Notes under the pieces: model-generated
What the model was told of the DNA's origin: nothing
The model's input: only the letters and a program-made list of their open reading frames with translations
Databases searched by the model: none
Shown: positions 14,201-24,252 of the stretch, one piece after another
How positions within the stretch are numbered: position 1 is the stretch's first letter
Layout of the letters: every line of letters starts with the position of its first letter
Assembly (NCBI GenBank): GCA_008921705.1
Contig: VFFE01007127.1
Span: 953,472 to 1,017,471 of the forward strand
Reading direction: 5' to 3'
Source: Burhinus oedicnemus
Taxonomy: Eukaryota; Chordata; Aves; Charadriiformes; Burhinidae
DNA: 64,000 nucleotides
Program-made: the position numbers and the translations under genes

Positions 14201-17200
14201 TTTTATGGCTGCTTCTACAAAGGCTGAGTCTGTTTTCTTCATTAAGCTCTTCTTTTGTTTTGAGTTTATGCTGTCCTCATGTTAATCTTTGGTTCTTTGT
14301 ACGCAGCCTTGTCTCTAGTCTCCTGCTTCTGAGAGGTGGGTTTGCTTTTCTGCCTTGAAGCTTAGGCTCTTCCCATGCTCAAATCTGTGAGCAGCATCTT
14401 CTGCAGTAAAGCCCTTTCTCCATTGTTCCCTTTGGGGGTTTGCTGGAATTGGGTTTTCTTTCTTTGCTGTTTCCTAAGACTTATTCCTCTTCTGTGTTTC
14501 AATTCTCATTACTTTGTGGTAAACAGGTCCTGCATTTGGGTTTTTTATCAGGTTATAAGTAAAAGCTATTTTCTTGTTTTGTGCGATCAAAACTCCTTTT
14601 TCCTGATGTAGATTAAGTGTTTGTTGGATAGTTCTGATCACTCCCTTAGGTCTTGCATGTCTGATGCCTCCATGTGCAGCAGCTCGTGTAGTGCTGCTCC
14701 CTCTTGAGAGAAGCTATTTTTGCTTCTTTGAGGGATGCAGCCTCCTCAAAGGGTTTTTCTCTTTGAACCCCATAAAGGAAGAGGCTTCTCATGCTCAGGG
14801 AAGGAAGTGCTGGTCAGAGCTTCTTCTCAGACTAAAGGTTGCTCATTGCAAATCTCATTTCTAGAGGAGACTCAAGGGTGTTGCTAATTCTTGAGAAGAT
14901 AGTAATGGAAGTTAAACTCACTTTTGTATCAAGGCATTTAGAAGAAATAAAGTGCACTCTCTCCTAGCAGAGTCAGGATGTGAAGAGTGTTGGTGGTGGT
15001 GCCACCTGCCCTCCCCTGCTGCCCTTGCCGCCAGATGTGGCTCAGCCCAGCTGTCAGGCAGGTCCTCCACAACCCTGGAAAGGCTCCAGAGCTTCTTCTC
15101 AGCGTTGTCTTTGTTCCTTTCTTCAGCTGGCATTCATCCATACCCACATTGCTTAGCAGAGCCTGGATGCAGTACTTGACAGTTTGCACGTGTTGCAGCG
15201 GCTGCATCTAATGGGCGCCCATCTCCTGCCAGATGTCGTGGGCAGTGCCGGGTGGTAGGGCTGCCCTTCTCCAGCATGGCTCTCCCTCTCACTTGGGATG
15301 ACTGTTGGCATTTGCTCCCTCAAACAGAGTAACTGGACAAATTATGATATAGCTGTGACTGCTCTGATGCAAGTCTTTTGTTGCTATAAGGAGCAGTATT
15401 GGTGTTATCTGCCTGAAAAAGAGTGATGGGTTTCTCTGCCTCAACATCTTTGTAAATTATTTTATTCTATTGTCAGCAAATCTAGGAAGTGAGTTAAGGA
15501 CACTTTAGTGTATGCCCAAACACTGAAATACTCCCCTACCCACTAAAAATGTAACCTGGTACCAAAGCTATAAGCAAACACTCAAAGCTGGTGGATATGG
15601 AGAGGCATTTTAAGGGGGGGAAAAAAAATGGGTAATATGGAGCAGTGAAGGATTTCAGGGCAGTTGGAATATATGAGGGATCCAACAGGCTAAAGCACAA
15701 TTTCTAGGTTTCTTTAGGAAAGCAAGCGAAAAGGGTAACAGGAAAATTAGAGTTAGGCACTAGATTTATTTAATAGCCATGAAATAAATTGGGCAGTTGG
15801 CAGGGGGGAAGCAAACCAGTAATCAGAACTTTCTGATGTTTTAGAAATGTACCTATGGAAAGGATCAGTTGCTTTAAAAAAAGTCAGAAAATTAAAAGTT
15901 TGGCTCTTTCCTAATAAAATTAGACCCTTTATTCAAGCACTTGGGAGGTGGAGACCCCAAACAGACTGCTGCTATTTTAAACTCAGGTAAAGCAATAAGA
16001 AAGAAATTGGAGAGTGAGTTGGAGGAGGCACTGCCAAAGACTGTACATTATGCAGAGGCGGATAAAGAAAGTATGGAGTGAGATGCTTTTTTTTTTTTTA
16101 ATAAGCAAACCAACTTTACAAAAAACCTCACACTGTCTAGATTGCTGCGAAGGCCAAATGTGTATGCTGTACAATGCCAACGAGGCTTTGGTAGTCATCA
16201 CCAGGGCAGGCTGCAATACCAAGAGGGAAAATTGCTTCCTGGGAACTGTTCAGAAGGAATGTTTGTGTAGGTAAGAGATCACCTTCCTGCACCCAAAACA
16301 GCTGACAAAGATTATCTTCAGCCCCGTAGGTAGAACTGTCTCATGTTGTTCTCCTCACACATTTATTTTTAATGTGTATGTTGCATCCTACAGCTACAGA
16401 GAGCGGAGGTGACGTATTTCACCTTGAGAGTCTGTGGTCCGTACTAACAGTGGGTGGTTAAAACTTGTGCTTCTTGTCTGCTTGAGAATCTTGCAGATCT
16501 TTCACCAGATTATGCTGTTAGTTACTTTGTCTTCCCTTGAGTCGAAAAATAATTTCCAAATCAGATTTCTTAAAAGCACTCTGCCTTTTTTTCTACTCCA
16601 TCTCACCTTAATATCGTAGACTTGGATACTTAAAATTTCAGTCCAGGAAATAAAGGCTTTTGGCTCCCGTGTGCTGACAGTCTGCTCAACCCAGAGGCTA
16701 AAGAAACAGAAGTTTCAAAGACAGATGAAAAAGTGGATGTAGAAAGGGAAAATAGGGTTACCTTCCAGCGGCGTGGCATTCATTCCCCCACATACACAGA
16801 CCTTTCTGACTTTACTTTTTCCTTAGAGGTGTGATTGAATTGAGACACTAGGCTCTGGCTTTTAGTAATGTGGTAATTATTTTTATTACTTTTAGCTGAT
16901 GTCATCACCAGTTTCCTGTTGATCATCTTGCTGTTTGTCATCAGCTTCAACCTCCTCCTTGGTGTGGTGAAGGTATGTTCTCCACAAAAGACATTTAACT
17001 GCTGGTTGAGGCCTCTGTGAGTCAGGAGGAGACTAGAGGATGCTCACTGAAAATGCTGAAGTCTGATCAAAAAAGCAGATAAATAACTCTGCCCCCTTAC
17101 GGAGGGGGAAGTTGGCTGGTTTGCAGTCTCGGCCTCATATGCAAGGCTGTTAACCGCCAGATTTACAAATCTGGGTGGCATTTCTTAGCAAGACTATTTT

Positions 17201-20200
17201 TTGTGTCAAGGAATGGAAATGTTCTGATTTGGAAATGTTTTATTGCCTCTTTTCCTTGCTCTTTTGCAAGTCAGATCCTGGAGGGGAACCGTAACTCCCT
17301 TATTACACTGGGGATTCCTTTCCCATTTCAGGAGAAGAAATGACCATGCATTGGTGTGGGAAACCAGATTTCTCTGTGGTGGTAAACTTTGGGGACAGCT
17401 GAATGACAGCTCTGATGGGATCAAAAACCAATGTCACATAGTGAAAATTCACAGAAACTTTACAAAGGGGTGAAAAAAAGTCAGTATTGATGCCCTTCAT
17501 TTTTTTCTGAATCAATTGTCACCACAGTATGTGGAATTAAGATTAAGAAAATCCAGGAAAGTATTTATTCTTGGAGTACCTTAATATATGTCCTTTCAGA
17601 TACTGATAGCTGGTCTCCTTCTCCCATTCAGAACAGAAATAACTCGCATTGCTTTTCTCTCTTAGAAGAGGGAACGTCTCCTGATCCCATTCCTTGCTCT
17701 ACAAGTCATGGACTTTCTCCTCAGCCTCCTAACAATGTTCAGTTCCTATGTACAAGTTCCAGTGATCATTTCTGTGTCCTCCCTTAGCCACACGGTAGGT
17801 AACAGCTCACTTCTGGGGTGGTCTTCTCTATTATCTGTACAACGGAGATCTATGCATAATGTAATATGGATTACATATCCACGTAAAGGATCATGATCTT
17901 GGGCCACAGTTCTTCATGGCGAGACAGTTCCTACACTGACTGGAGACACGATACAATCCTTGGGGACTGGAGGGTGTGCAAGGAAAGCTAGAGACAGCTG
18001 GGACATTGTTTAATTTCCCATGTCTGGGAATCTTCCTGTTGATTTTATGTCCTGTCTCAGGGCTTTGGGGAGGTCGTTTTGGGTGTGCCCATGCTAGGAA
18101 GGGTTTGCTGGAGATAGGCTAGGAATATCACTGCTCCAGCTAGAGGCCTCTTCTGAGCAGCTTGTATGAATCAGTCCAACAAGATGATTTGCTCATTGTT
18201 TTGGCTAGTATAAGTGAATTAAATAGCTTAGGCTGTCAGTAAGAACAGAGCACAGGCCTTGTGTAAAACAGGGAAAATCTATATAAGTGACCCAATCTTG
18301 TAATTATAACCAAATTCCTGTTCCCTGCCCTTCTTGCAGCCGGGGCACTCGAAGATCCCTTTCCTGGCTCTGCAGCTACTGGACTTCTGCCTGAGTATTC
18401 TCACTCTCTGCAGCTCTTACATGGAGGTCCCCACCTACCTCAGCCTCAAGACTTCAAGCAACGGGGTAGGTTATGAGCAAGCTCCGCTGATTTTTCTTGC
18501 TGTGAACCCCTATGAAGTTTCTTTCAGTGGCTGCTAAGACAGAGGAAGCTTTCTCTGATCTCTACAGTATACCCAGAACTGCTCTGTATGATGACAAAAG
18601 AAGATTTTCCATATGTTCTCACCAACACGGTGTTCTTGACTGACGGCTTGCTTATGCGTGTGTTTCTTAAACATACACCTCGTTTTTCTTGTAAGAATCT
18701 TATGTATGTAAATTACAGAGCAACATGATTTGGATCGAGCCTGGCTGCATGCATTGAAAATGCATCAACTTTTCATCTTTATTAAACAGTCATGCTTTTA
18801 GTTCTCATTTAAATAGTCTTCTGAAAATCTTTACCAAAGGAGTGTAAAAAGTAGGAGGAAAAAATACTCTTTCTGATGAGGAAAGGAAGGTGGCCTGTCC
18901 CACCTTTCTGAGAGGCAGGCTAAGAAACTTGCTGAGATCTCCACCACTTTGTGTGACTCTAGTAGAGGGAACAAGCGTGTGTGACTGACACCCTCTCCCT
19001 CTCTTAGCAGGGCTTTTTGCCAACCCTGGAGAAGCTACCAACAGAGGAATATGCCAAAGTGATGGTCACCTTCACCATTGCGTTCATTGCTGTCCTCTTC
19101 CTGAAGGTAAATGCCTGTAGGGTCTGGTGAGGCTGAAATGAAGCTCTGTTGCCTGGGGGACAGGAGGAATTCATTTTGCTTCTCTCTCAAATCTGCCAGG
19201 GCATTGGAAAGCCTTGTTGGTCTCTCCTTGGGCATAATAGGAGCTACACCTCAGTGTAACATCTGAGGCAGGTCTAATATTCAAATCACTGGTTTTATGC
19301 TTCTGCAGACGTGAGTTACAAAGCAAAATCTCTCCAGAAACTATTACTGTCTGTTCATCTCTAGAAGGATAAGATGGTTGAAAACAAATATGGGCAACCC
19401 TTCTGCTATTGTGTGCCAAAATAAATTAGATCATTAAGCAGCAGGTTAGGTCTTCCACTTGGGTGAGTCACTGTATCCACACTGATGTAAGCAGTTATGC
19501 ACACTGATACCTTGAAATTTAATTAAAACCCATGAGCTGCTAAATCCTGCTTACATCTCAGAAAACTCCACTGTGAGATGGTTTCTGTTCTTCTTGCTTC
19601 GATGGATCAGAGAACAGGTTTTTCACTGGGGGGTTTCAGACCAGATAAGAAAACTGGATCTTTCCAGATACTTGAGCAGATTCTGTCACAGTGAAAAATG
19701 TTACTTGTTAGTTGGAAAGCATTTTTTTATTCAGACTCTTCCCAGGTGGCCAGACAAGCCACTGTGGAGTGGAGTGTCTTGTATGATTGCACTGCAGACA
19801 TGACGTTAGCATATCTTTTAATATTTGCATAAACTGCGCAATAGGAGTGGAGATAACCCCGAAACCCAGCTGGCAGTGTGGGTCTTCAGCAGAAATCTCA
19901 CTGACCTGGCAAATCGGTTGATTTGAATTTTCCACAGGGTTAGCTACAAGACTGCTTAACTTGCAATGACTTCTTGTGCTGGAGTTTGTAGGAGGAGGGA
20001 TGGGGGAAGGATAATTTTAAAAAAATGGACAAGCACAAGTACTCCTTGGTCTACTAATGTCCCCAAAACAAGTTGTTAGGAACCCCATCCTTTAAACTTA
20101 ATGACAATCCCTCCCCTCTTCCATGTGTAGCAAAACCATTTTTGTGAGAGGATTCCTTCCAAGTGATAAAGATCTGATGAAAACATGGCAACAACATGGA

Positions 20201-23200
20201 ACATTTTAGACCTAAAAAGGCCTTTTGGCCAATTTAGGGTCCATCGGTTTCAATTCACTGAATGGCCCACACCAAGGTAGCATCTGAATATGTTGGACTA
20301 GCCCAGGATCTTTTTGCATAAATTGACTTGCTTAATGACCCATCATAAGCATTTATTGCTTTTATGCTAAAATGTTGTTTCTGTGTTATCCGGTGCTGTT
20401 TGCCTGCCAACTTGCAATTACTGTCCCCAAATGGTTATCTACATCCCACATCATAGCATAACTCAGCCAAAAGTTGGTCCATCAGATGAAGAAGAGATGG
20501 GGCACCTGCCCCACTGCATGCCTCTGCCAGTGACCTCATATGGAGCCTGCAAGACTTTGCTCACTCTTTTTGCATGAAAGATTTCTCTGACAATGCTAAG
20601 GGGATGGTAACGCTCCTCTCCTTCCTTTCTCTCATATAACACCGCACTTTCCAGGGACCATGTTCTGTTGCAATGAGGAAGTCTCTCCATGCAACTTCAC
20701 GGCTCCTTACCAGTGTGATGGCTGGTTGTGTGCTTACTGGTAGAGCCCCAAAGGTGATATCATCAGTTGTTCAAGTTTAACTTCCTTGGAGACACAAAGT
20801 ATTCAAAGGGCAGAGTGAGTGAAGGGGTGATGCTTACATAGCACCATTAGGGCAGTCTCCCTTGCTGATCTGTGTATCCACAAGTAATCTTTATCTCACC
20901 TCAGTATCATAAAGTCATTCCCCTCCGCCACCAAGGTGATAAGAATGCAGAAACCAAGGGAATAAAACATTTCTGATGGGAAATGAAAGAAAGGGTTTAA
21001 CATAATTACTTCTGAAGTAGCTCATTTCCTGACCTCTAGGACAAGCTTCCCATCCACTTACAATTTCAACAGCTGCCAGAGAAGTTTTCCCTCTTCAATT
21101 CAGTGTAGAGAAGGGTATCCTACAGTGACTCTTGAGTGTTTTGAGTTAGCCAGTAATGGGATGATCCCAAGGTCACTGTCTGCCTTTACATAAGCTGTGT
21201 GTACTAATGTATTCTGCTTGAACCTGCTATTGCTTGCAGCTGTCTTAACTGAATTCAACTTCATTGAATTCAGTGCAGAGGCTGGTTGGCACTGCAGCAA
21301 ACACTTTCAGAATCAAAATCAAAGAAAGGATTTTTTTTGTTGTATGATTTTTTATTTTTTTTAATTTATTTGAGGTCATTTTTTTGCGGATGGGTGGGGG
21401 GGTTTGTACAGTTTATATGATGGCTTCAGTGTCCTGCATGTTTGCTGTCTGTATGAAGAGGCTTTTGGAAGGGAGAAAGATTTTGCGATATTCCGGAAAG
21501 GTGGTCAAAGTTTGGATTTACCTCCTCGTCTCTGGAAATTTGTTTAAGAGATGGATTCCTTCAACTCAGATACTTCATTCCTTGTTCTCGTTCTTTGTCT
21601 TGGCTTTGTGTCAAGAAAAACAGTTCTCATTGTTCTAGGAAATCCTAAGCTGCACGGCTTGTTCACGGGGCATATAACTCCCTATATTCCTTTGAAAATG
21701 CCAACTGTTTTTAAAGTAGAGTCTTACGCCAATAAAAATAAGAGGCACACGACTTCACCTCACTGCACAGAGTAGGGAAAATATTTATTTAATATGGTAT
21801 GTTTCACAGGCCTTGCTTATTTTCTTGTGCCACAATTTGTCAATCGATCCATTTTTCTCAGAAAAGCTCTCTATTTATTGCACCTTGTAACCCTATGAGT
21901 TGCAAGGCGGTCTTGTCAGAAAAGTGTAACTATTGTAAGCATAGGATTTTGTTGAATGAGCTGGCCTTTCAGGTCAGTCCTAGTTGACCAGGGAGCCTTG
22001 GATCTCTGGGAGGTGGATGTTGTACCCGAGGTTTTTTTCTGAGACATCCAAACTTTGTAGCCTGATCAGAAAAATGACATGAAAGACGTGCTTTCCTTTC
22101 CCACCTAATGACATTGCACTCTCAGAGGTCTTAAGCATGTGCTTTATGTTTAATGGTATTACTAGTCCTATTGACTTCCCACATTAGTGTATTATTCCGA
22201 ATAGACGGACTTGTCACCTTTCTAGCGAAGGATCAAGAGAGGCTGATTTAAGGCCCTGGGACACAGGGTCTCATGCTTCTACCTCCAGAGAAGATAGTAG
22301 GATAATAGCAGGCTGATGGCAAAAGTAGAAATGCTCTTGTTGACTTGCAATGCAATGGCAGACTTCCCTTTCCCTTTTTTTCAGGCCTATATGTTCAAAT
22401 GTGTCCTGAGCTGCTTTAAGTATATTAAAGCCAGTAAGAGAAAGGCGGTGAAAGTCGACCCACAAGCAGTTGAAAAGGTGAGTAAAGACTGCTTCAGATT
22501 TACATCATGAAAAAGCATGGTTTAGACTGATGAGGCGCATGGTGATCCTTCGTTTTGCTTCTTTGGTGGTCTGAGAGACAGTTCAACCCTTCAAATGTAC
22601 ATTCACAGGTACTAATAATCAGTTTCCAATTATATTATATTTCTCTAACTTTACTTTTGTATAAAACCTTTCAAAGTCGATGCTATCTGTAAGGAAGGTG
22701 AAACTCAGGTGTTGCAGTTACTCACTACGACAAGCTGTAACACTCAGGCTTCAGGCAATGCAGATAAATGGGAATATATAACTTTTATTCTCTGATCCAG
22801 AGAACTGTTTTAATTTCAGTTGAACTTTGGTTTCTGTGCCTAATAGTGCTATTGATGTTTAAAATTAAGTTTGTCTTCACCTTTCACTGGATCAACATCT
22901 GAGAGATTTGGTGCATCACCCTTCATCTTAAGAGTTTGCTAAATAATGAATATCAATGTCCTTAGATTACTGATGACCTCTTTAACAGTAGCATCCAGCT
23001 GCTCTGACACAATGGAAAGATATTGAAGACCTTCCAAAAATAAGAGATCCTATAAAGATGGATGACAAGTAAAGAGGAGGAGTATGGAATGCTAAGTGTA
23101 GGCATTTGTCTTATTGAAACTTGGCAAATATGATGAGCCTTGTCTCGCCAGCAGTGTGCGCCCCTGCTGTGCACGCATCATGGCCCTCTGCAATGATCTG

Positions 23201-23561
23201 AGCTTAGCTTCTTTGCTTGGGCAATGAGGCTTATATTTCGGACATTAAAGAGCCTTGGTCTATGTATTGCAGTCATGCTTTGGGGAGAAGGAGGTGGGAC
23301 GGGCATCAAAGTGGTTATAAAGTGCTGCTGACCTCTAACACTTCTGGATTTCTGCCCTTTATCTCTTACAGCCCATGTGGTTCTTTTACCCTGCTTTGAA
23401 CTAGGTAGAGAAAAACATCTAAGATCAAATCCACTTGAAAACCTTCATGCGATCCCCAGAGCATAACTAATGGTCTTCTCTTTCAGGCTGTGCTGCCATC
23501 ATATGAGGAAGCCTTAGAGTTGCCTTCCAAGGAATCGCCACCACCATATGTAACAATCTAA
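8110..23561 (+). CDS. LAPTM5: LAPTM5, lysosomal-associated transmembrane protein 5 (spliced, 5' partial)
   Basis: Spliced gene; seven coding exons were read here (8110-8203, 16896-16972, 17666-17794, 18340-18465, 19008-19106, 22385-22477, 23487-23561). They join in frame to about 230 residues plus stop and lack only the N-terminal exon (about 29 residues in the human protein). The family has about 262 residues and five membrane segments. Segments are visible in exons 3, 4, 5 and 6, and exon 2 begins inside the first. The stretch LQLLDFCLSILTLCSSYMEV matches human LAPTM5 essentially exactly. The cytosolic tail keeps two PY motifs, LPSY in exon 8 and PPPY close to the stop. From family knowledge, these bind WW domains of NEDD4-type ubiquitin ligases and carry the protein from Golgi to lysosome. 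There it lowers surface antigen-receptor levels in lymphocytes. Expression in the family is haematopoietic. LAPTM4A/B are excluded by the exon 5 match. Confidence 0.97.
10038..10110. repeat. T/G-rich low-complexity tract
   Basis: Irregular GTTTT and GGTTT units (for example TTGTTGTTTTGTTTTG), in LAPTM5 intron 2. There is no clear unit length and no associated element. Confidence 0.75.
12894..13145 (-). mobile_element. CR1 LINE fragment (antisense)
   Basis: On the + strand it reads GAGGTCTCCAGTCCAATCTC, then CTTGCCCAGGGCTTTGTCCA, CCATAACCTCTCTGCATCCC and TTGCCTCTTGCC. These match the reverse complement of an older CR1 subfamily 3' region. The terminal repeats are decayed. It lies in LAPTM5 intron 2. 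End points are approximate. Confidence 0.8.
16087..16099. repeat. Poly(T) run
   Basis: Uninterrupted run of T in LAPTM5 intron 2, near its 3' end. No retroposon was recognised beside it. Confidence 0.8.
16896..16972 (+). CDS. LAPTM5: LAPTM5 coding exon 3
   Basis: Follows TTTTAG and is followed by GTATGT; 77 nt. Its first codon is split with exon 2 (G|CT, Ala). With that codon it encodes 26 residues beginning ADVITSFLLIILLFVISFNL and ending GVVK, a full hydrophobic membrane segment. The human counterpart, ADLISSFLLITMLFIISLSL and GVVK, has the same length and the same borders. Confidence 0.97.
16973..17665 (+). other. LAPTM5: LAPTM5 intron 3
   Basis: GT-AG intron of 693 nt, phase 0. It contains a short perfect inverted repeat (CCAGATTT-AC-AAATCTGG) at 17157-17174. 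Nothing else was recognised. Confidence 0.95.
17666..17794 (+). CDS. LAPTM5: LAPTM5 coding exon 4
   Basis: Acceptor CTCTTAG, donor GTAGGT, 129 nt (43 codons, phase 0 at both ends). It encodes KRERLLIPFLALQVMDFLLS and then LLTMFSSYVQVPVI, a membrane segment matching human NREKYLLPFLSLQIMDYLLC. The last dozen residues are the least conserved part of the protein in this region. Confidence 0.97.
17795..18339 (+). other. LAPTM5: LAPTM5 intron 4
   Basis: GT-AG intron of 545 nt, phase 0. No repeat or conserved element was recognised. Confidence 0.95.
18340..18465 (+). CDS. LAPTM5: LAPTM5 coding exon 5
   Basis: Acceptor TTCTTGCAG, donor GTAGGT, 126 nt (42 codons, phase 0 at both ends). It carries the most diagnostic piece of the gene, ALQLLDFCLSILTLCSSYME followed by VPTYLSLK. 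Human LAPTM5 has TLQLLDFCLSILTLCSSYME and VPTYLNFK. It is a membrane segment with a Pro/Tyr-containing boundary. Confidence 0.98.
18466..19007 (+). other. LAPTM5: LAPTM5 intron 5
   Basis: GT-AG intron of 542 nt, or 545 nt if the downstream AG of the tandem acceptor is used. No repeat was recognised. Confidence 0.93.
19008..19106 (+). CDS. LAPTM5: LAPTM5 coding exon 6
   Basis: Donor GTAAAT; acceptor is a tandem TAG-CAG. Splicing at the first AG gives 99 nt starting with Gln (QGFLPTLEKLPTEEYAKVMV). Splicing at the second starts at 19011 and drops only that Gln. The exon ends with the last membrane segment, TFTIAFIAVLFLK, matching human IFSIAFITVLIFK. The lumenal loop before it (FLPTLEKLPTEEYAK) differs from human but has a similar length. 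Confidence 0.95.
19107..22384 (+). other. LAPTM5: LAPTM5 intron 6
   Basis: GT-AG intron of 3.3 kb, phase 0. It contains a perfect 11-bp inverted repeat with a 5-nt loop at 21248-21274 and a T-rich low-complexity tract at 21331-21386. No exon or known repeat was recognised. Confidence 0.92.
21331..21386. repeat. T-rich low-complexity tract
   Basis: Several runs of 6-8 T broken by single other bases, inside LAPTM5 intron 6. There is no tandem unit and no sign of a flanking retroposon. Confidence 0.7.
22385..22477 (+). CDS. LAPTM5: LAPTM5 coding exon 7
   Basis: Acceptor TTTTTTTCAG, donor GTGAGT, 93 nt (31 codons, phase 0 at both ends). It encodes AYMFKCVLSCFKYIKASKRK and then AVKVDPQAVEK. Human has VYMFKCVWRCYRLIK at the start. 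The exon runs from the end of the last membrane segment into the cytosolic tail and is basic just after the membrane. Confidence 0.97.
22478..23486 (+). other. LAPTM5: LAPTM5 intron 7
   Basis: GT-AG intron of 1.0 kb, phase 0. Nothing further was recognised. Confidence 0.95.
23487..23561 (+). CDS. LAPTM5: LAPTM5 coding exon 8 (C-terminus and stop)
   Basis: Acceptor TCTTTCAG. The exon encodes AVLPSYEEALELPSKESPPP followed by YVTI and a TAA stop at 23559-23561. Human LAPTM5 ends with VVLPSYEEALSLPSK, an insert, and PPPYSEV. Both PY motifs (LPSY and PPPY) are kept. The stretch between them is about five residues shorter than in human. Confidence 0.98.
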   Translation, partial: AVLPSYEEALELPSKESPPPYVTI

Positions 23562-23788
23562 GCTCCACTCATGGAGAGAAGACATCTGTATTGCTGTTGG
23601 TGCCTCTCACCCCTTCTGTCAGATAGTCAGCCTCATTGAGAAGTCCTTACTTTATAGCAGTGTCATGCTTATTATCATCCACCTCGACTTTACGAGCCTA
23701 CAAAGACTGATGGTGAACCACTGAAGTTGGTGCCTTGTTCTACTCTGGCAGTTTTGAGTTGGTACTACCAAGCTTCAGTGCTAATTTT

Positions 23789-23794
23789 AATAAA
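23789..23794 (+). promoter_or_regulatory. LAPTM5: Proximal poly(A) signal of LAPTM5
   Basis: Canonical AATAAA about 230 nt after the stop. Use would give a short 3' UTR. Whether it is used cannot be seen from sequence. Confidence 0.5.
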
Positions 23795-24246
23795 CTTGGC
23801 ACGAGGCACCACAGAGGTTCCCATCACTGGCCTCTGGCATCTGCCTAATGTGAATTGTAGGCACTGGCCTGAATCCTTTATCAGGCTTGCTTTATGCCAG
23901 CAAGATGTTGTTTCTCATCTGTCTCATATTTAACCCAGCAGCTGAGACATTTGGGAAGTGGAATAGGGGGAAAATGGGCAACAACCTTTTCGCTGAGATA
24001 GTCCAACCCTGAAGCTATGCTAACCAGCATCTTTTAATGAGGATCCTATGGAAAAGGGTTCAGCAAAAGAATGAAGATCTCAAATGAACTACAATGCAGC
24101 TTTCATCCTGTCTGCTTATGATGATGATTAATAGTGTGTACTCCAGAATATACAACATGCTGGAATTGTCACAGTATTGCTCTGCCATTTTACACCTGAG
24201 TGTTTGCATTTTTTTTGCTTTTAGTGTGACTTGAAAGATGAGTTTC

Positions 24247-24252
24247 AATAAA
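24247..24252 (+). promoter_or_regulatory. LAPTM5: Distal poly(A) signal of LAPTM5
   Basis: Canonical AATAAA about 690 nt after the stop. It runs directly into an A run and is followed about 20-40 nt on by a T/G-rich stretch that could serve as the downstream element. It is the better of the two candidates for the main 3' end. Confidence 0.6.

Larger units (their letters stand above)
8204..16895 (+). other. LAPTM5: LAPTM5 intron 2
   Basis: GT-AG intron of 8.7 kb (GTAGGT to TTTTAG). It holds an antisense CR1 fragment at 12894-13145, a T/G-rich low-complexity tract at 10038-10110 and two near-copies of a C-rich run (CCCCCCCTCTTCC type) between 10503 and 10565. Two places about 3.5 kb apart (8427-8439 and 11967-11979) share an identical 13-mer. 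No further exon was recognised. Confidence 0.9.
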
